Source: Cerrena zonata
Lineage: Eukaryota > Basidiomycota > Agaricomycetes > Polyporales > Cerrenaceae
Assembly (NCBI GenBank): GCA_038087015.1
Contig: JASBNA010000075.1
Coordinates: 1 to 64,000, forward strand
Direction of reading: 5' to 3'
Length of the DNA stretch: 64,000 bases
Below the pieces are notes generated by a model. That model had not been told where the DNA came from. It saw only the letters and a list, made by a program, of their open reading frames with translations, and searched no databases. The position numbers and the translations under genes are program-made. Below are positions 52,646 to 63,026 of the stretch, piece after piece; position 1 is the stretch's first letter; the number at the start of each line of letters is the position of its first letter.

Positions 52646-53245
52646 ATGGTATGTTGAAACTCAAACCGTCACTTTTGATTAATTGGAAGTATTTCAATTG
52701 GTCTGATGAGAAATATACTGACATCATTTTAGTCACAATCGTTAAGACCCTATTTAACAGCAGTTAGATCGTCCTTGACTGCAGCCATATGTTTAGAGGA
52801 CTTTTCGTCACAATTGGTTGAAAGACATAATAGACCTGAAGTTGAAGTTGATAATAGTCACAATCCAGAATTAATATTAAATCCTATGATAATAGCCAGA
52901 AATGAGAATGAAAAAATCCTAATTGAACCATCAGTTAATTCTGTTAGAGTTTCGATCAAAATCAAACAAGCTGATGAAATTGAACAAATTTTAGTTCATA
53001 AATTTACTAGATTTTTAACCTCAAGAGCTGAAAACTTCTTTATTTTAAGAAGAGTTCCAATAAAAGGTTATGATATTTCGTTTTTGATCACTAATTTCCA
53101 TACTGAACAAATGTTAAAAGATAAATTAGTTGATTTTATCATAGAATTTATGGAAGATGTTGATAAAGAAATTAGTGAAATGAAATTATTCTTAAACGCA
53201 AGAGCCAGAGTTATTGCAGAAGCTTATTTAACTCCATTTGATTAA
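52646..53245 (+). CDS. ARC19: Arp2/3 complex subunit ARPC4 (Arc19), two exons
   Basis: ARPC4 is a core subunit of the Arp2/3 complex, which nucleates branched actin at endocytic patches. Exon 1 is only the ATG (52646-52648), followed directly by GTATGT. The intron runs 52649-52732 with a TACTGAC branch and ends TTTTAG. Exon 2 (52733-53245) continues [18 protein letters not shown], then [49 protein letters not shown] and [20 protein letters not shown]. This gives 171 aa, the usual family length. The family is extremely conserved, so the splice model is secure. Confidence 0.95.
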
Positions 53246-53374
53246 AAAACTTGATTTTTCTTCTCTACTACTCTTAAAATACATATGTTAAAATAGATGA
53301 TTAAATGATTTCATTGTAAATACTAGTACATATATGAGAAATAAAAGAGGTTCATGAAATGCAAAGCAAAAAAA

Positions 53375-56274
53375 TTATTGACTAAAATTTTCTTTTTTAT
53401 CGTTGTGATTACCCAGTTGGGGTGTGTTCATATAAACCTGAGGAGATCTTGACACTTCTGGACTATTGATTGCCAGGGTCTTTCTAGGAGAGTTATCGTT
53501 ATCATCATTTTCAACAATTGAGTTTTGCTTGGAAATCTGACCAGAAGGTACAACTGTTCTTTGTTGTTTGATGATCTCTTTTGGTGATAAACCCTGAGAG
53601 GATTGAGGAGAATTGACAATTAAGGGACCACCTCTAGATACCGTTTGTGAGGATATTGGAGTGGTGGAATAGCTTGGTGAGTTATAAGGTGAATGATTTG
53701 ATTGACTTTGCATCCTGTAAGCACCCGACTTCGAACTAGGACCATTCTTACCGTTGATTACTGGGCTATGTTTTACTGATGGGCTTTGTTTTTGAGGAGA
53801 TTGTCTTTGAATTTTCTGATAATCAATCGTTGGAACATTCGGAATAGTTGGAATTGACATAGGTAAATCATGGCCACCATTTAATATTCCGGGGATATGG
53901 TTTAAAACCATGTCTAATTCAAGTAACGCATCACCCACTTGATCAAACCCTTTCGATGAAATTTTGAGAATCCATCTGTAATTAAATATTTGGTCCTTAT
54001 AAAAATCAGCTTCTTCCTTGGTACTTGAAGACATGAATAAAATAGCTGCAAAAGTACCAATTAAAGTGAAATTTGCCGACGATGATGAATGCCAAAATGA
54101 GTGAATATGTTCAGGTTTCAAATCTCTCACGAATTCAATTGAAGCTAGAAGTCTTGTTTTTGCAGCTGTACGACATACTTGAATAAGTTGATTGGGTGGT
54201 GCTTCACCATTTTGTGATTGTTGATGAATAATTGTTATAATTTTACGATGTAAAGTTAATTCAGTAGCGAAATATGCCAAATGTAGATAACCATTTGAAC
54301 ACAACTTTCTTGGTTGAAGTGAACTCATTTGTAATTCAAGTGGTAAGGAATGATACCAATTACGTAACTTCAATTGCAAAGGTTTGGCTAATCTTAATAC
54401 GGTACTTATATCAGTGATTGTCTTCATGGCTTTCATCGAATACAATTGACTTAGTATATCAGATAAAATCATTGATAAATCAACCAAACATAAAAAGTTT
54501 TTCTTGCCATTATCAATATCAGAAGAACCTTCTTTTAGATCGCCATCACCATGCTTTTCGGGGAAATCTTCCTCTAAAAGATTCACAACTACCCAGTTAT
54601 CATAATTAATATGAGACGGTCTTGAATTTTTCAAAGAAAGCCATTTATCTTCAATATAAACAGCCCATGCTAACCGTTTACGTAAACCTCTTTCCCACTT
54701 AGGTAATTTCCAATCATTACAATCTAACCCTAACCCAAGTTCTTCAGCTAACGCAGTTACCTGAGAACATAAAACCCAGTCACTATAGTCTGAGTCTGAG
54801 TAAGTAGCTTTGTTATTATTATTGGCATTATTGGCATTATGAGAAACTCTTACAATATGTTTACATTGTAAAAGTAACAAACCTGCTTGAACAGCACTCA
54901 ATTTGGGTCTTTTCAAAATTTCCAAAAAGTAATTGTTTAAACCAATTTTTAAAATCAAGTCAACATTTGGTCTTGGGAAACGATTTAATAGAGGATCATA
55001 ATCCCACCATTGAACGGCTAAAACATATACCGCTGCCAATAATGGAGCACTGAATTCACGATGAGTTCTTGAATATTTTTCTAAAAAAACTTTTTTATGT
55101 AAGATTGGGTATGAGGGATGTATTATACGGAAATATAAATCAATCAATATTTGGCCATGGGGGGCTATGAATTTTTCAATGGTATCAACATCATTTGACA
55201 TCGTTTGGTATGACTGAGGAGATTGATCATCTTTGAGAATAAATTGGGTTTTGGCACCAACTTTTCGAAGGGAAACATTTGGATTTAAATTTATTTGTTC
55301 AACTTTTGTTTGAGGACCTGGCAGTTTCGACTCTGATTTCGTATTTTGAGAACCAAGGATCATATTCAACAAGTTAATATCATATAGGTAAGAAGTAGGG
55401 CCAACATAGAATGAGGATCTGGGGAATTGTAAAGATAAAGTTTTTTTCAAAAGGGAGTTGTTCATGGAAGAATAATCCTGAATTGGAGCTACATCGCGTA
55501 TTGGAACATTCGGAGGTATTATATCATTTTGTAACAAAGATATGTTGGAATCCTTACTATTTTTCAGTTTTTTATTTGGTTCTTCAGGTGAATCTACTGG
55601 TTTTCTTTTAAGAGCTTGACCCACATAGGTACATGTAAGTGATTTTGTTTCACACTGAGCACAATTATTAGTACCGGGAATTATAACACATTTAGTCTTT
55701 TTTCTTCTGCAATGATCACACGGACGACGTTGTTTCGATTTAGTTGCAGGAACTGGTTGTTGTGAAGTGGTATTATTCGCTTGTTCTATAGTATTTGGTT
55801 TCTGTGAGGATTGTGTATTGATAGTTGTTGTTTGTCCGGCACTTGTTGTTCAGGTTGTTGTTCAGGTTGTTGTTGAAGATTAACTTGGATTTGATTATTC
55901 GGTAAAGGTTGTTTATTTGAATCTGTAGGTTGGTGTTCCATAACAAAAGAAGGATCATGTAAATCAAGGTCAGTGGTTATATCATTTTGATATTGGATAT
56001 TATGGGCAATAGTATTTGGTTGGTGTAAATTATTACTGAAATCCATATTATATAGTAAATCAGTATTTGCATCTAACAAGAGATTAGATGGCCAGGATGC
56101 ATCTAAATAGTTTTGGTCAGTAAACCCATTTTCATGTTTGGCGAGATCTGAAGCATTTTTACTCTGGGATTGATGTTGAGGAGACGATTCATCTTCTTTG
56201 CCTTTACTTTCACTGGACTGGTGAACATAAGGTTCTTGATTAGGATTAGAAACCTGATCAGAATCCCCATTCAT
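53375..56274 (-). CDS. DAL81: Dal81-like zinc-cluster regulator, one frameshift
   Basis: Dal81 (UGA35; TamA in moulds) is a co-activator of nitrogen-catabolic genes that works with Stp1 and Uga3. From ATG 56274 there is a Gln/Asn-rich N-terminus; at about 55798 the frame shifts -1 (one base lost in CCAAATAC). The zinc cluster RRPCDHCRRKKTKC...CAQCETKSLTC, with C-x2-C-x6-C-x9-C-x2-C-x6-C, follows in the second frame. The central region is a fungal-specific regulator domain (HREFSAPLLAAVYVLAVQWW; RKRLAWAVYIEDKWLSLKN). The block SANFTLIGTFAAILF...EEADFYKDQIFNYRWILKIS is the typical Dal81/TamA signature as I remember it. Total about 966 aa. The orthology is probable, not proven. Confidence 0.7.
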
Positions 56275-57062
56275 TGTATGCAAGTTTAAATTCTAGACAA
56301 TTGGATAAGATTCATAAACCAATGATCAGTTAACCACAATTATTATAGCTTTTTTTTTGAGCCAGTTACACTAGGAAAATATAACAATAGGCAACTAATT
56401 AAACTTCTCCCACTAAATTCTTATGACTCTGTTCGAATTATCTCTATTATTTGTCTAATTCTATGGCTATTTTACGATGCTAAGTAGATTCTATCTCGAT
56501 AAGCAGAGTTTAATTAAGGCACTTTTTATTTTTTTTTTTGCTTCCCTACAAAATTTTCCTAATTTTCAACCTACTTTTGATTTTGCAGCTTGAAAGCGCA
56601 CAACCTGTAAACATATAAGCAATTCGCTAAGTGCTGGGTGTATGGGTGTAGCACCCCTTAGGTTCTGGTTGTGATTGTGACCACCATAAGCTGAACTGGT
56701 TACAGGATCTGGGTTAACAATTGCAAAAGAATGCATGGTCATAAGGGTCCATTGAATGGTGACAAAGTGAAGTTTGCAATCCATGGTTACCTCCGTGATT
56801 TCTATGACATTGTATTGCTGCAAAAAAGAATCAGGAGAGTTCGTTTGTGGATAGGCCGTGGAGAGGCTTTCTAACCACAAATGATCCAAAGGTATAAAAG
56901 GAAAGGATACTTCGGTGGGATCTGAAAGTATTGTATTTCTTTTAAATATAACAATTGTCTGTTAAAACAAATTTTTGTGATTTTTGTTTTTATTTTTTTT
57001 TTTTTTTGCAACTTTATCTGTTTTTCCTATCTTGCTATTGCTACTTTGGATACTCATAAATC
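56275..57062. other. Divergent promoter region, DAL81-like and ACF2
   Basis: Nearly 790 bp between divergent genes. A minus-strand frame at 56566-56889 opens at a TTG and shows no motif, so it is left out. T runs occur at about 56351, 56528 and 56993-57006, the last just before the ACF2 start. Confidence 0.5.
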
Positions 57063-59171
57063 ATGTCTACTATTCAAGCTACTGATGTCTTTGGTCAAGC
57101 CATTTCAACTGAAGGCCCACCATCTGTTTTTGAGCAGAAAGCTGGTGCAGTCAAGTTACCCGGTGGTATTTCCAACGATAGACCCATTGAAACGAATTCA
57201 TTTTATACCAACATGATGACTGATGGAGAACAAACCAACCAAGTTTTCTGCCAACCATACAGTGTTGCGTATTCTAACGACACTTACTTTGGTTTGAGTG
57301 CTTACCACGCTCAAGCAAAGGACAGGGTTTTTGCTAGTGGTAGCCCTCCCTCGTATTTTTATCATCCAACCGGTATCAAGGAATTGGTGTTTAGTTCTAC
57401 TGAATTTGATTCCAAAGTTTCTTTCTCTTTGACTAATGCTGGTAGGCTCGCTGCTACTGCTAAGTTTTCTTCTTCTGATAAGAAGTATTTAGAGGCTCCT
57501 TTGGTTGAAGGTATGGGTTTTGTCACGGCTGTATATCATGATTTAATCCCCCAAATTAATTCTGCCGTTGGTTTTGTATCGGTTGATGGCCAAACTTCTC
57601 CTAAGAATGGTATCAATAAGTATACTATTAAATTGAATAATCAAACCACTTGGTCTTTATTTGTTAGTCTTCCTGAAGGTCAAAGTTTGGATTTGAAATT
57701 AAAAGACTCCAATACCATTATTGGTGATAAATCAGTTGATGGAGCTGTTTTCCAAGTTGGTTTTGGTGAAGATTCTGCTTATGATCAGGCTGCTGGATGT
57801 TATCCTACCGATGCTTCAGTTAGCGGTAGTGTTTCCAATTCAACTTTCAATTATAAAATTAATTATGCTACCGAGGGATCCTCTAATAGTGGTACTACTT
57901 TGATTTTTGCCTTACCTCATCATAAATCCTCTTTTGATGATGCAACGAAGAAGTCAGCTACTTCTTTCAAAATTGATTCCACCACCAAGGGTAAAATGGT
58001 TGGATGTCTTACTAATACTTTATCTATGAATGAAACCATCAATTCCAAGATCAGCTTTGATCCATTTACTACAATTAGCGGTAAATCACCAAATTATTCT
58101 GAAAATGCATTATCTGCAATCAAATCTGCTGCTGCAAAAGAAGTTGAAGGTGATGTTGAAAATGAATCTAATTCCGATTCAATGTATACTGCAGGAAAAG
58201 TTTTATCAAAATATGCAACTGTCTTATACACTTGCCGTTTTATTTTGAAAGATGATGGATTAACTAATATCTTACTTCCAAAATTGAAAAAATCATTTGA
58301 AAAATTTGCCCAAAATAAACAAAATTATCCATTGATTTATGATACCACTTGTAAAGGTGTTGTTACTTCTGCTCCAACTGATTCCGATTATGGTGCTAAC
58401 ACTTACAATGATCACCATTTCCATTATGGTTATCATCTTCATGCTCTTGCGTTAACTGCTAAGGTTGACTCTGATATGGGTGGATCTTGGGTTAATGATT
58501 ACAAAAGTTGGGGAAATAGTTTAGCAAGGGACATTGCTAACCCAACTACTTCAGATTCTTATTTCCCAGTTTTTAGATGTTTTGATTTCTTCCTTGGACA
58601 CCTGTGGGCAGCAGGAATGACAAGTGCAGGTGATGGTAAAAATGAAGAGCTGACAAGTGAAGATGTTCATCATGTTTTGGCATTAAGATTATGGGGGTCA
58701 ATCATTGGTGATTCTAATTTAGAAAATAGATCTTTATTAATGTTGTCTATTTTAAGAAGAAGTCTTGATTTATATTTTTATCTTAAAGATAATAACACTG
58801 TTCAACCTTCTCAATTCATTCCAAACAAAGTAGCTGGGATTACTTTTGATAATAAACTTGATTATACTACTTACTTCGGTGCAAACACTGAATACATTCA
58901 TGGTATTCATATGCTCCCCATTAGTTCTGCTTCATCTTTTGTTAGAAGACCATCTTATGTTAAAGAAGAATGGGATTCTAAATTATCAAGTATTATTGAC
59001 AGCGTCGATGATGGTTGGAAAGGTATTTTGATGTTGAATGTTGCTTTATATGATCCAGACGCTGCTTACAAATTCTTTAGTAGTAGCAATTTCTCTTCTA
59101 AACATCTCGATAACGGTATGTCTTTGACTTGGTCATTGGCATATTGTGCTGGTGTTGGTGCTTCCTCTTGA
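57063..59171 (+). CDS. ACF2: Endo-1,3-beta-glucanase, GH81 (Acf2/Eng2 type)
   Basis: A GH81 enzyme that cleaves internal beta-1,3-glucan bonds. No signal peptide is seen (start MSTIQATDVFGQAIS), so this is the intracellular Acf2/Eng2 form rather than secreted Eng1. Family blocks: RPIETNSFYTNMM (about residue 41), YNDHHFHYGYHLHALAL (about 460; Asp as likely catalytic acid) and DGKNEE-CTG-TSED (about 525; Glu pair around the nucleophile/base). CTG in GH-CTG-WAAG (58602-58604) and in NEE-CTG-TSE (58650-58652) falls on positions that are Ser in the family (GHSWA, NQESxSE), showing that CTG is read as Ser. Length 702 aa is near the usual size. ATG 57063 is the first in frame. Confidence 0.92.
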   Translation: MSTIQATDVFGQAISTEGPPSVFEQKAGAVKLPGGISNDRPIETNSFYTNMMTDGEQTNQVFCQPYSVAYSNDTYFGLSAYHAQAKDRVFASGSPPSYFYHPTGIKELVFSSTEFDSKVSFSLTNAGRLAATAKFSSSDKKYLEAPLVEGMGFVTAVYHDLIPQINSAVGFVSVDGQTSPKNGINKYTIKLNNQTTWSLFVSLPEGQSLDLKLKDSNTIIGDKSVDGAVFQVGFGEDSAYDQAAGCYPTDASVSGSVSNSTFNYKINYATEGSSNSGTTLIFALPHHKSSFDDATKKSATSFKIDSTTKGKMVGCLTNTLSMNETINSKISFDPFTTISGKSPNYSENALSAIKSAAAKEVEGDVENESNSDSMYTAGKVLSKYATVLYTCRFILKDDGLTNILLPKLKKSFEKFAQNKQNYPLIYDTTCKGVVTSAPTDSDYGANTYNDHHFHYGYHLHALALTAKVDSDMGGSWVNDYKSWGNSLARDIANPTTSDSYFPVFRCFDFFLGHLWAAGMTSAGDGKNEELTSEDVHHVLALRLWGSIIGDSNLENRSLLMLSILRRSLDLYFYLKDNNTVQPSQFIPNKVAGITFDNKLDYTTYFGANTEYIHGIHMLPISSASSFVRRPSYVKEEWDSKLSSIIDSVDDGWKGILMLNVALYDPDAAYKFFSSSNFSSKHLDNGMSLTWSLAYCAGVGASS

Positions 59172-59436
59172 AGAGGCTTGACCTTGGTTTTATCTTGCTT
59201 TTATATTTTTTCTATATGATTTGTGATCCAAGACGTTAGTGATAGTCTTGATAGGTTTTCAGATGAATAAACGTATGAAATCATGATGATTGTAGGGTAT
59301 TGTATTTGATAATTCTTTTTTTTTGCAATAATTTGAGAAAACTTTTCAAAATTCGCTAAAAGAAAAAGTCTGATAACTTTTCGTATCAGCCAAATACACC
59401 AACTTATGGTAAATCAGACAAAGTTTTCAGTGATAG

Positions 59437-60006
59437 ATGGCAAAACAAAATGCAACCACTAAATCGAAAAGAAATAGAAATTTATTGTCTATAGCAGACA
59501 TTCAAGATGAAGAGGACATACAGGATCGAATTGAGCAGAGAAAACACAAGCGACTTAAGGTTGACAATAAACCCATTACTTTAAATGAAAAAGTGAACTC
59601 CATGAACATCAAGTTTTTGAGTAAAGGAAAGCGTAAGAAGGAGAGAGATGTTGAGGTAGATGACTCCAAGCGTGTTATTTGTGATATGATACTAGATAAT
59701 TTTGACAAATTGAAGTTATATGAGAATCTAAATACCGATTCTGCAAACTTGTTAACTAAGTTCAGGCTTTATATTTATGCAATTAAGTATAACCAAGAAA
59801 AGTATCAGCCTTTGACAATAGAAGAACGAAAGCTCTTCGTAAAAGTTTTCGATCAACTTTCCCAAGTAAAAGAATTTGACTACAATCATGAAAGTAAATT
59901 TGTTAAAGGGGGAGAGAATATAATTAAATCAGAGACTAGTGAATATAAACGTCGAATTGAACCTATCAAGATTCCCAAGAGAATCATGAAATTACTAGGT
60001 GAATAA
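59437..60006 (+). CDS. Unrecognised basic protein
   Basis: I do not recognise this 189-aa frame. It starts MAKQNATTKSKRNRNLLSIA, is rich in Lys/Arg/Asp in its first half (RIEQRKHKRLKVDNK; KFLSKGKRKKERD), and has a more regular helical middle (VICDMILDNFDKLKLYENLN; LLTKFRLYIYAIKYNQEKY). It ends with PKRIMKLLGE. The basic clusters would suit a nuclear or nucleolar protein. Its stop lies inside the 3' end of SWF1: the two convergent coding regions overlap by 12 bp (59995-60006). Confidence 0.6.
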   Translation: MAKQNATTKSKRNRNLLSIADIQDEEDIQDRIEQRKHKRLKVDNKPITLNEKVNSMNIKFLSKGKRKKERDVEVDDSKRVICDMILDNFDKLKLYENLNTDSANLLTKFRLYIYAIKYNQEKYQPLTIEERKLFVKVFDQLSQVKEFDYNHESKFVKGGENIIKSETSEYKRRIEPIKIPKRIMKLLGE

Positions 60007-61107
60007 TCTTTCTTTAATATTATTGAAAAACCCCCGATCATAAATATTAATTAGATCATTTTCAACTGATTGAACTTTTCTTATATGTAAATTTTTTGAC
60101 TCATTCAAGGTACAGAGAATCAGATCATTTGAGATGTTTATGAAAACAGTTTCATTAACACTTGGGTCACAAGATCCAGTTTGATTAAGTGATGCTTTCT
60201 CAACATAAGTTTTCAATTCCTCAATATAATACAAGACTCCCAATTTGACGAGATACTCGATATCACTCCATTTATCCAACTCATTAGTGGTCACACCCAA
60301 ATAGACGTATCTCAAATGAAGACCGGTAAATAAGGAGGTGATAAAGATAAAAGTTGAACAAAGAATAACGAAAACCCCGGCTATTCGATTTGATTCATTT
60401 GTTCTAGTGATCAAATCCCAATAATTTAAATGATTTTTATGACTTTGAAGCATTTTAAAACAAATATAACCACCATACGTTAATAAGTTAATATTTGCAA
60501 TCAAATACAAGAAAAACCACTTGTAATTATAAAAACCAATACAATTATTAACCCATATACAATGATGATCAAACAACATCACACAATGATTACAAACAGA
60601 ACAATGTTTGGATCTAGCCGGCTTTATCAATTTGCAAGTATGACATTTTCTGTTAGGGAAGAAAATCAAATTGTTGAAAACAAATTGATTATTAACTTGA
60701 ACAACATTGCCAGGCGTTATCTTACCAGGATTTGAAAAAATAGCTAGAGCACTAGATATATAAACTAGAATGATTGTAAATGCAATATAAAATGAATGAC
60801 TCGTGGAACTTAGTATATACTTTGGCAATTCAAAATATACATTTTTGAAAAACAAATGGAAACAAAATGTTACAATTGATAAATAAAATATAGGTATTAA
60901 CCAATTCAAATACGACAATAGCTTATTATCTAATCTTTGATCAAGATAATCAAAGTATTTGACAGCCAGACCAAATACTTCAATGATTCGTCCTCTTAAC
61001 CTATGGATGAAAGAGTTGCGTAGATTAGGTGAATCTCCAAAAAGTATTATACATGATATTATCGACAGTAGAAGGATCAAAAACACTATTATCGTGAAGA
61101 ATGACAT
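59995..61107 (-). CDS. SWF1: DHHC palmitoyltransferase Swf1
   Basis: Swf1 S-acylates SNAREs (Snc1, Syn8, Tlg1) and other single-pass proteins in the ER/Golgi. Start ATG 61107 gives MSFFTIIVFLILLLSIISCI, which resembles the N-terminal membrane segment and following luminal motif (LFGDSPNLRNSFIHRLRGR) of the budding-yeast protein. The frame is open 48 codons further upstream to a TTG, which I reject. The DHHC domain runs FPNRKCHTCKLIKPARSKHC, then CSVCNHCVMLFDHHCIWVNN and CIGFYNYKWF (about residues 150-200). Two membrane segments follow, and ITSLFTGLHLRYVYLGVTTN includes the TTxE-like motif (TTNE). 370 aa against 336. Confidence 0.85.
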   Translation of the reverse strand: MSFFTIIVFLILLLSIISCIILFGDSPNLRNSFIHRLRGRIIEVFGLAVKYFDYLDQRLDNKLLSYLNWLIPIFYLSIVTFCFHLFFKNVYFELPKYILSSTSHSFYIAFTIILVYISSALAIFSNPGKITPGNVVQVNNQFVFNNLIFFPNRKCHTCKLIKPARSKHCSVCNHCVMLFDHHCIWVNNCIGFYNYKWFFLYLIANINLLTYGGYICFKMLQSHKNHLNYWDLITRTNESNRIAGVFVILCSTFIFITSLFTGLHLRYVYLGVTTNELDKWSDIEYLVKLGVLYYIEELKTYVEKASLNQTGSCDPSVNETVFINISNDLILCTLNESKNLHIRKVQSVENDLINIYDRGFFNNIKERLFT

Positions 61108-61292
61108 AATCAGCCAATGAAGTACCTTGACGTAGGCGTACCTGGTTTTAGATTGATATTTGTGAAAACGGCCGTAAGCGAGAAAAACTTTTTTTTTTTT
61201 TCGGTATCGTTTTTCAGGAATCGTTTTTTCGTTATGTTTTGGATTTTCCAAGTAGATTCCTTCTTAATAGACCTAGACCATACCCGTTGATA

Positions 61293-62438
61293 ATGTCCAA
61301 TCTTGAGAATTTAGAGGCAGAGATATTGAATTTGAATCATTTGCTTGAAACTGTTCCTTTTGGTCCTAAATCCAATAATAAATCCAAGTTTTTTCTTAAT
61401 GTTTATAGGCTAAATTATGATCAATTAGCACCATTAAACAATACTAGTATTGAATCTGGAGGATTAGCCCATAAATTTCCAATTAACTCTAATAAGTTGT
61501 TGAAGTTAGGGATATCGTTGGGTAATTTATTGAAATCATTACATATAGATGAGGAAATCCACCAGCAACAACAACAACACCAGCAAAATTTTGTTAATAA
61601 TTTGAATAATTTAAAGAGTAAGAATGGAGGGGTAGTGCCAGGAGGAACAGGTTCACCCAGTGCTAATTCCAGTCCCAGTAATGATCCATTCAATGATAAT
61701 GATACGATTATATCTAATCAAAGTAATAAGGCCCAAGTTAACTTATCATTATATCAAACCAAATTTATTAAGAATTTAATGGTACTTTTGAAGAACTTTG
61801 ATATTGGGAATCAAAATGGGATTGGGTTTCAAATTCAAGATATGCCAACTAGTGGATCCAATTCCACCCTCAATCAATATGGAAATAGCCATGGACATGG
61901 ACATAGCCATTCGATATCCAATGGAGCATTAGGATATACTTCAAATACATCTAGTGCACAGTCTACTCATAGTAGTCAAAGCGGAGGAACGTCATCCCAT
62001 AGTAATCCAAATACTTCCCCAATCAAACTTAATCTGAAACAATTATTAATTGAAAAATTAGAAATTAATATAAGCTTAGATAACTTATTCATATTTAAAA
62101 TAATTATTAAATTGTTATTGAATATTTTTGAAATATTGAAAGAACAAATGATAAAGGCTAATTTGCTTGGAACAGGAACTAATTCTAATCCTATATCATC
62201 ACCAAGGAATCATAGTCATCGACCAAGTACTGTTAGTCAAATAACTAATGATGATCTTGAAAATTCTTCATTATTTTCGTATAACTCATTAAATTCCTCA
62301 AGTTCCAAAGACACGGGATTAACCGTTGATGAATACTATAAATTAATTAGTCAAATATTGAATAGAATCAATATTGGATTAATTGAACCATTTATAAAGC
62401 TTATATTATCAGAGAACTGTGGAACCAAATATTTCTAA
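61293..62438 (+). CDS. Unrecognised low-complexity protein
   Basis: This 381-aa frame starts at ATG 61293 (MSNLENLEAEILNLNHLLET); the frame opens upstream at a TTG that is rejected. The N-terminal 90 residues look folded (FFLNVYRLNYDQLAPLNNTS; LLKLGISLGNLLKSLHIDEE). Gln, Asn, Ser and Gly/His-rich stretches follow (HGHGHSHS near 210), and two Leu/Ile-rich helical parts near 265-310 and 355-378 (LIEKLEINISLDNLFIFKII; LISQILNRINIGLIEPFIKL). I know no family for it. It is divergent from SWF1, 185 bp away. Confidence 0.6.
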   Translation: MSNLENLEAEILNLNHLLETVPFGPKSNNKSKFFLNVYRLNYDQLAPLNNTSIESGGLAHKFPINSNKLLKLGISLGNLLKSLHIDEEIHQQQQQHQQNFVNNLNNLKSKNGGVVPGGTGSPSANSSPSNDPFNDNDTIISNQSNKAQVNLSLYQTKFIKNLMVLLKNFDIGNQNGIGFQIQDMPTSGSNSTLNQYGNSHGHGHSHSISNGALGYTSNTSSAQSTHSSQSGGTSSHSNPNTSPIKLNLKQLLIEKLEINISLDNLFIFKIIIKLLLNIFEILKEQMIKANLLGTGTNSNPISSPRNHSHRPSTVSQITNDDLENSSLFSYNSLNSSSSKDTGLTVDEYYKLISQILNRINIGLIEPFIKLILSENCGTKYF

Positions 62439-62557
62439 TGATTTCAGTAATCTAATTAATAATCTATAATTCAATTCTACATTAATAAACTTTCAGTCTA
62501 TTTTAAATTAATAAATTAATCTATTCATACATTAAATCGTAAACTATAAAAATTATT

Positions 62558-62846
62558 TTAAACAAACCACCATTCAGATATACGTTTCCATAGACTATGA
62601 CTGAATCTCCTACCTAGGATTTTACCAATCAACGGGAAGATCACAAAGCTTACTAGTGAGTTGATTTGTTTTAAACTTTCTTCCCACTGTTCCTGAGGAG
62701 ATAATTTCAATTCATCGGTATCGTCACTTTCATAATCTTCATCACTGGAGAATTCGAGATCGGTATCTTCGTTGGGTATTGAGTCGATAATGGAATTCAA
62801 CCTGACCAAATCGGTCAACCTGTTCTCGGTCAATCGGCTCCTCCAT
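62558..62846 (-). CDS. MIM2: Mim2-like outer-membrane import protein, frameshifted start
   Basis: The C-terminus reads EQWEESLKQINSLVSFVIFP and LIGKILGRRFSHSLWKRISEWW, an acidic region followed by one hydrophobic segment and an aromatic tail. This is the layout of Mim2, a small subunit of the MIM complex that inserts alpha-helical proteins into the mitochondrial outer membrane. The open frame runs far upstream (to 63022) but contains no ATG. The only good ATG (62846) is in another frame, and one surplus base shortly after it would make a 95-aa protein (87 in budding yeast). I therefore infer a frameshift near 62830. Identification is by resemblance of the C-terminal block. Confidence 0.5.
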
Positions 62847-63026
62847 GCTTGTCCTTGGTTAAAGAAAGGTCTCTTGTAGTTCAAGTAGGGGAGGTAGTAA
62901 TTGAGGGCGTTGTGATTGTTCTGATTCTTCGAATCGTTGGAACAAGGACCCGTGCACCTCTGTTTTTTGGAATAGAGATAATTTTCAGAAATTTTTTTTT
63001 TCAGAGATGAGATTGTTTGCAACTAT

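Noticed and set aside
56566..56889. 107-codon minus-strand frame
   Set aside because: Opens with TTG, no motif, no conserved composition.
59284..59376. Possible C/D snoRNA (ATGATGA ... CTGA)
   Set aside because: Boxes are common by chance, a T9 tract lies between them, and no terminal stem or guide match could be shown.
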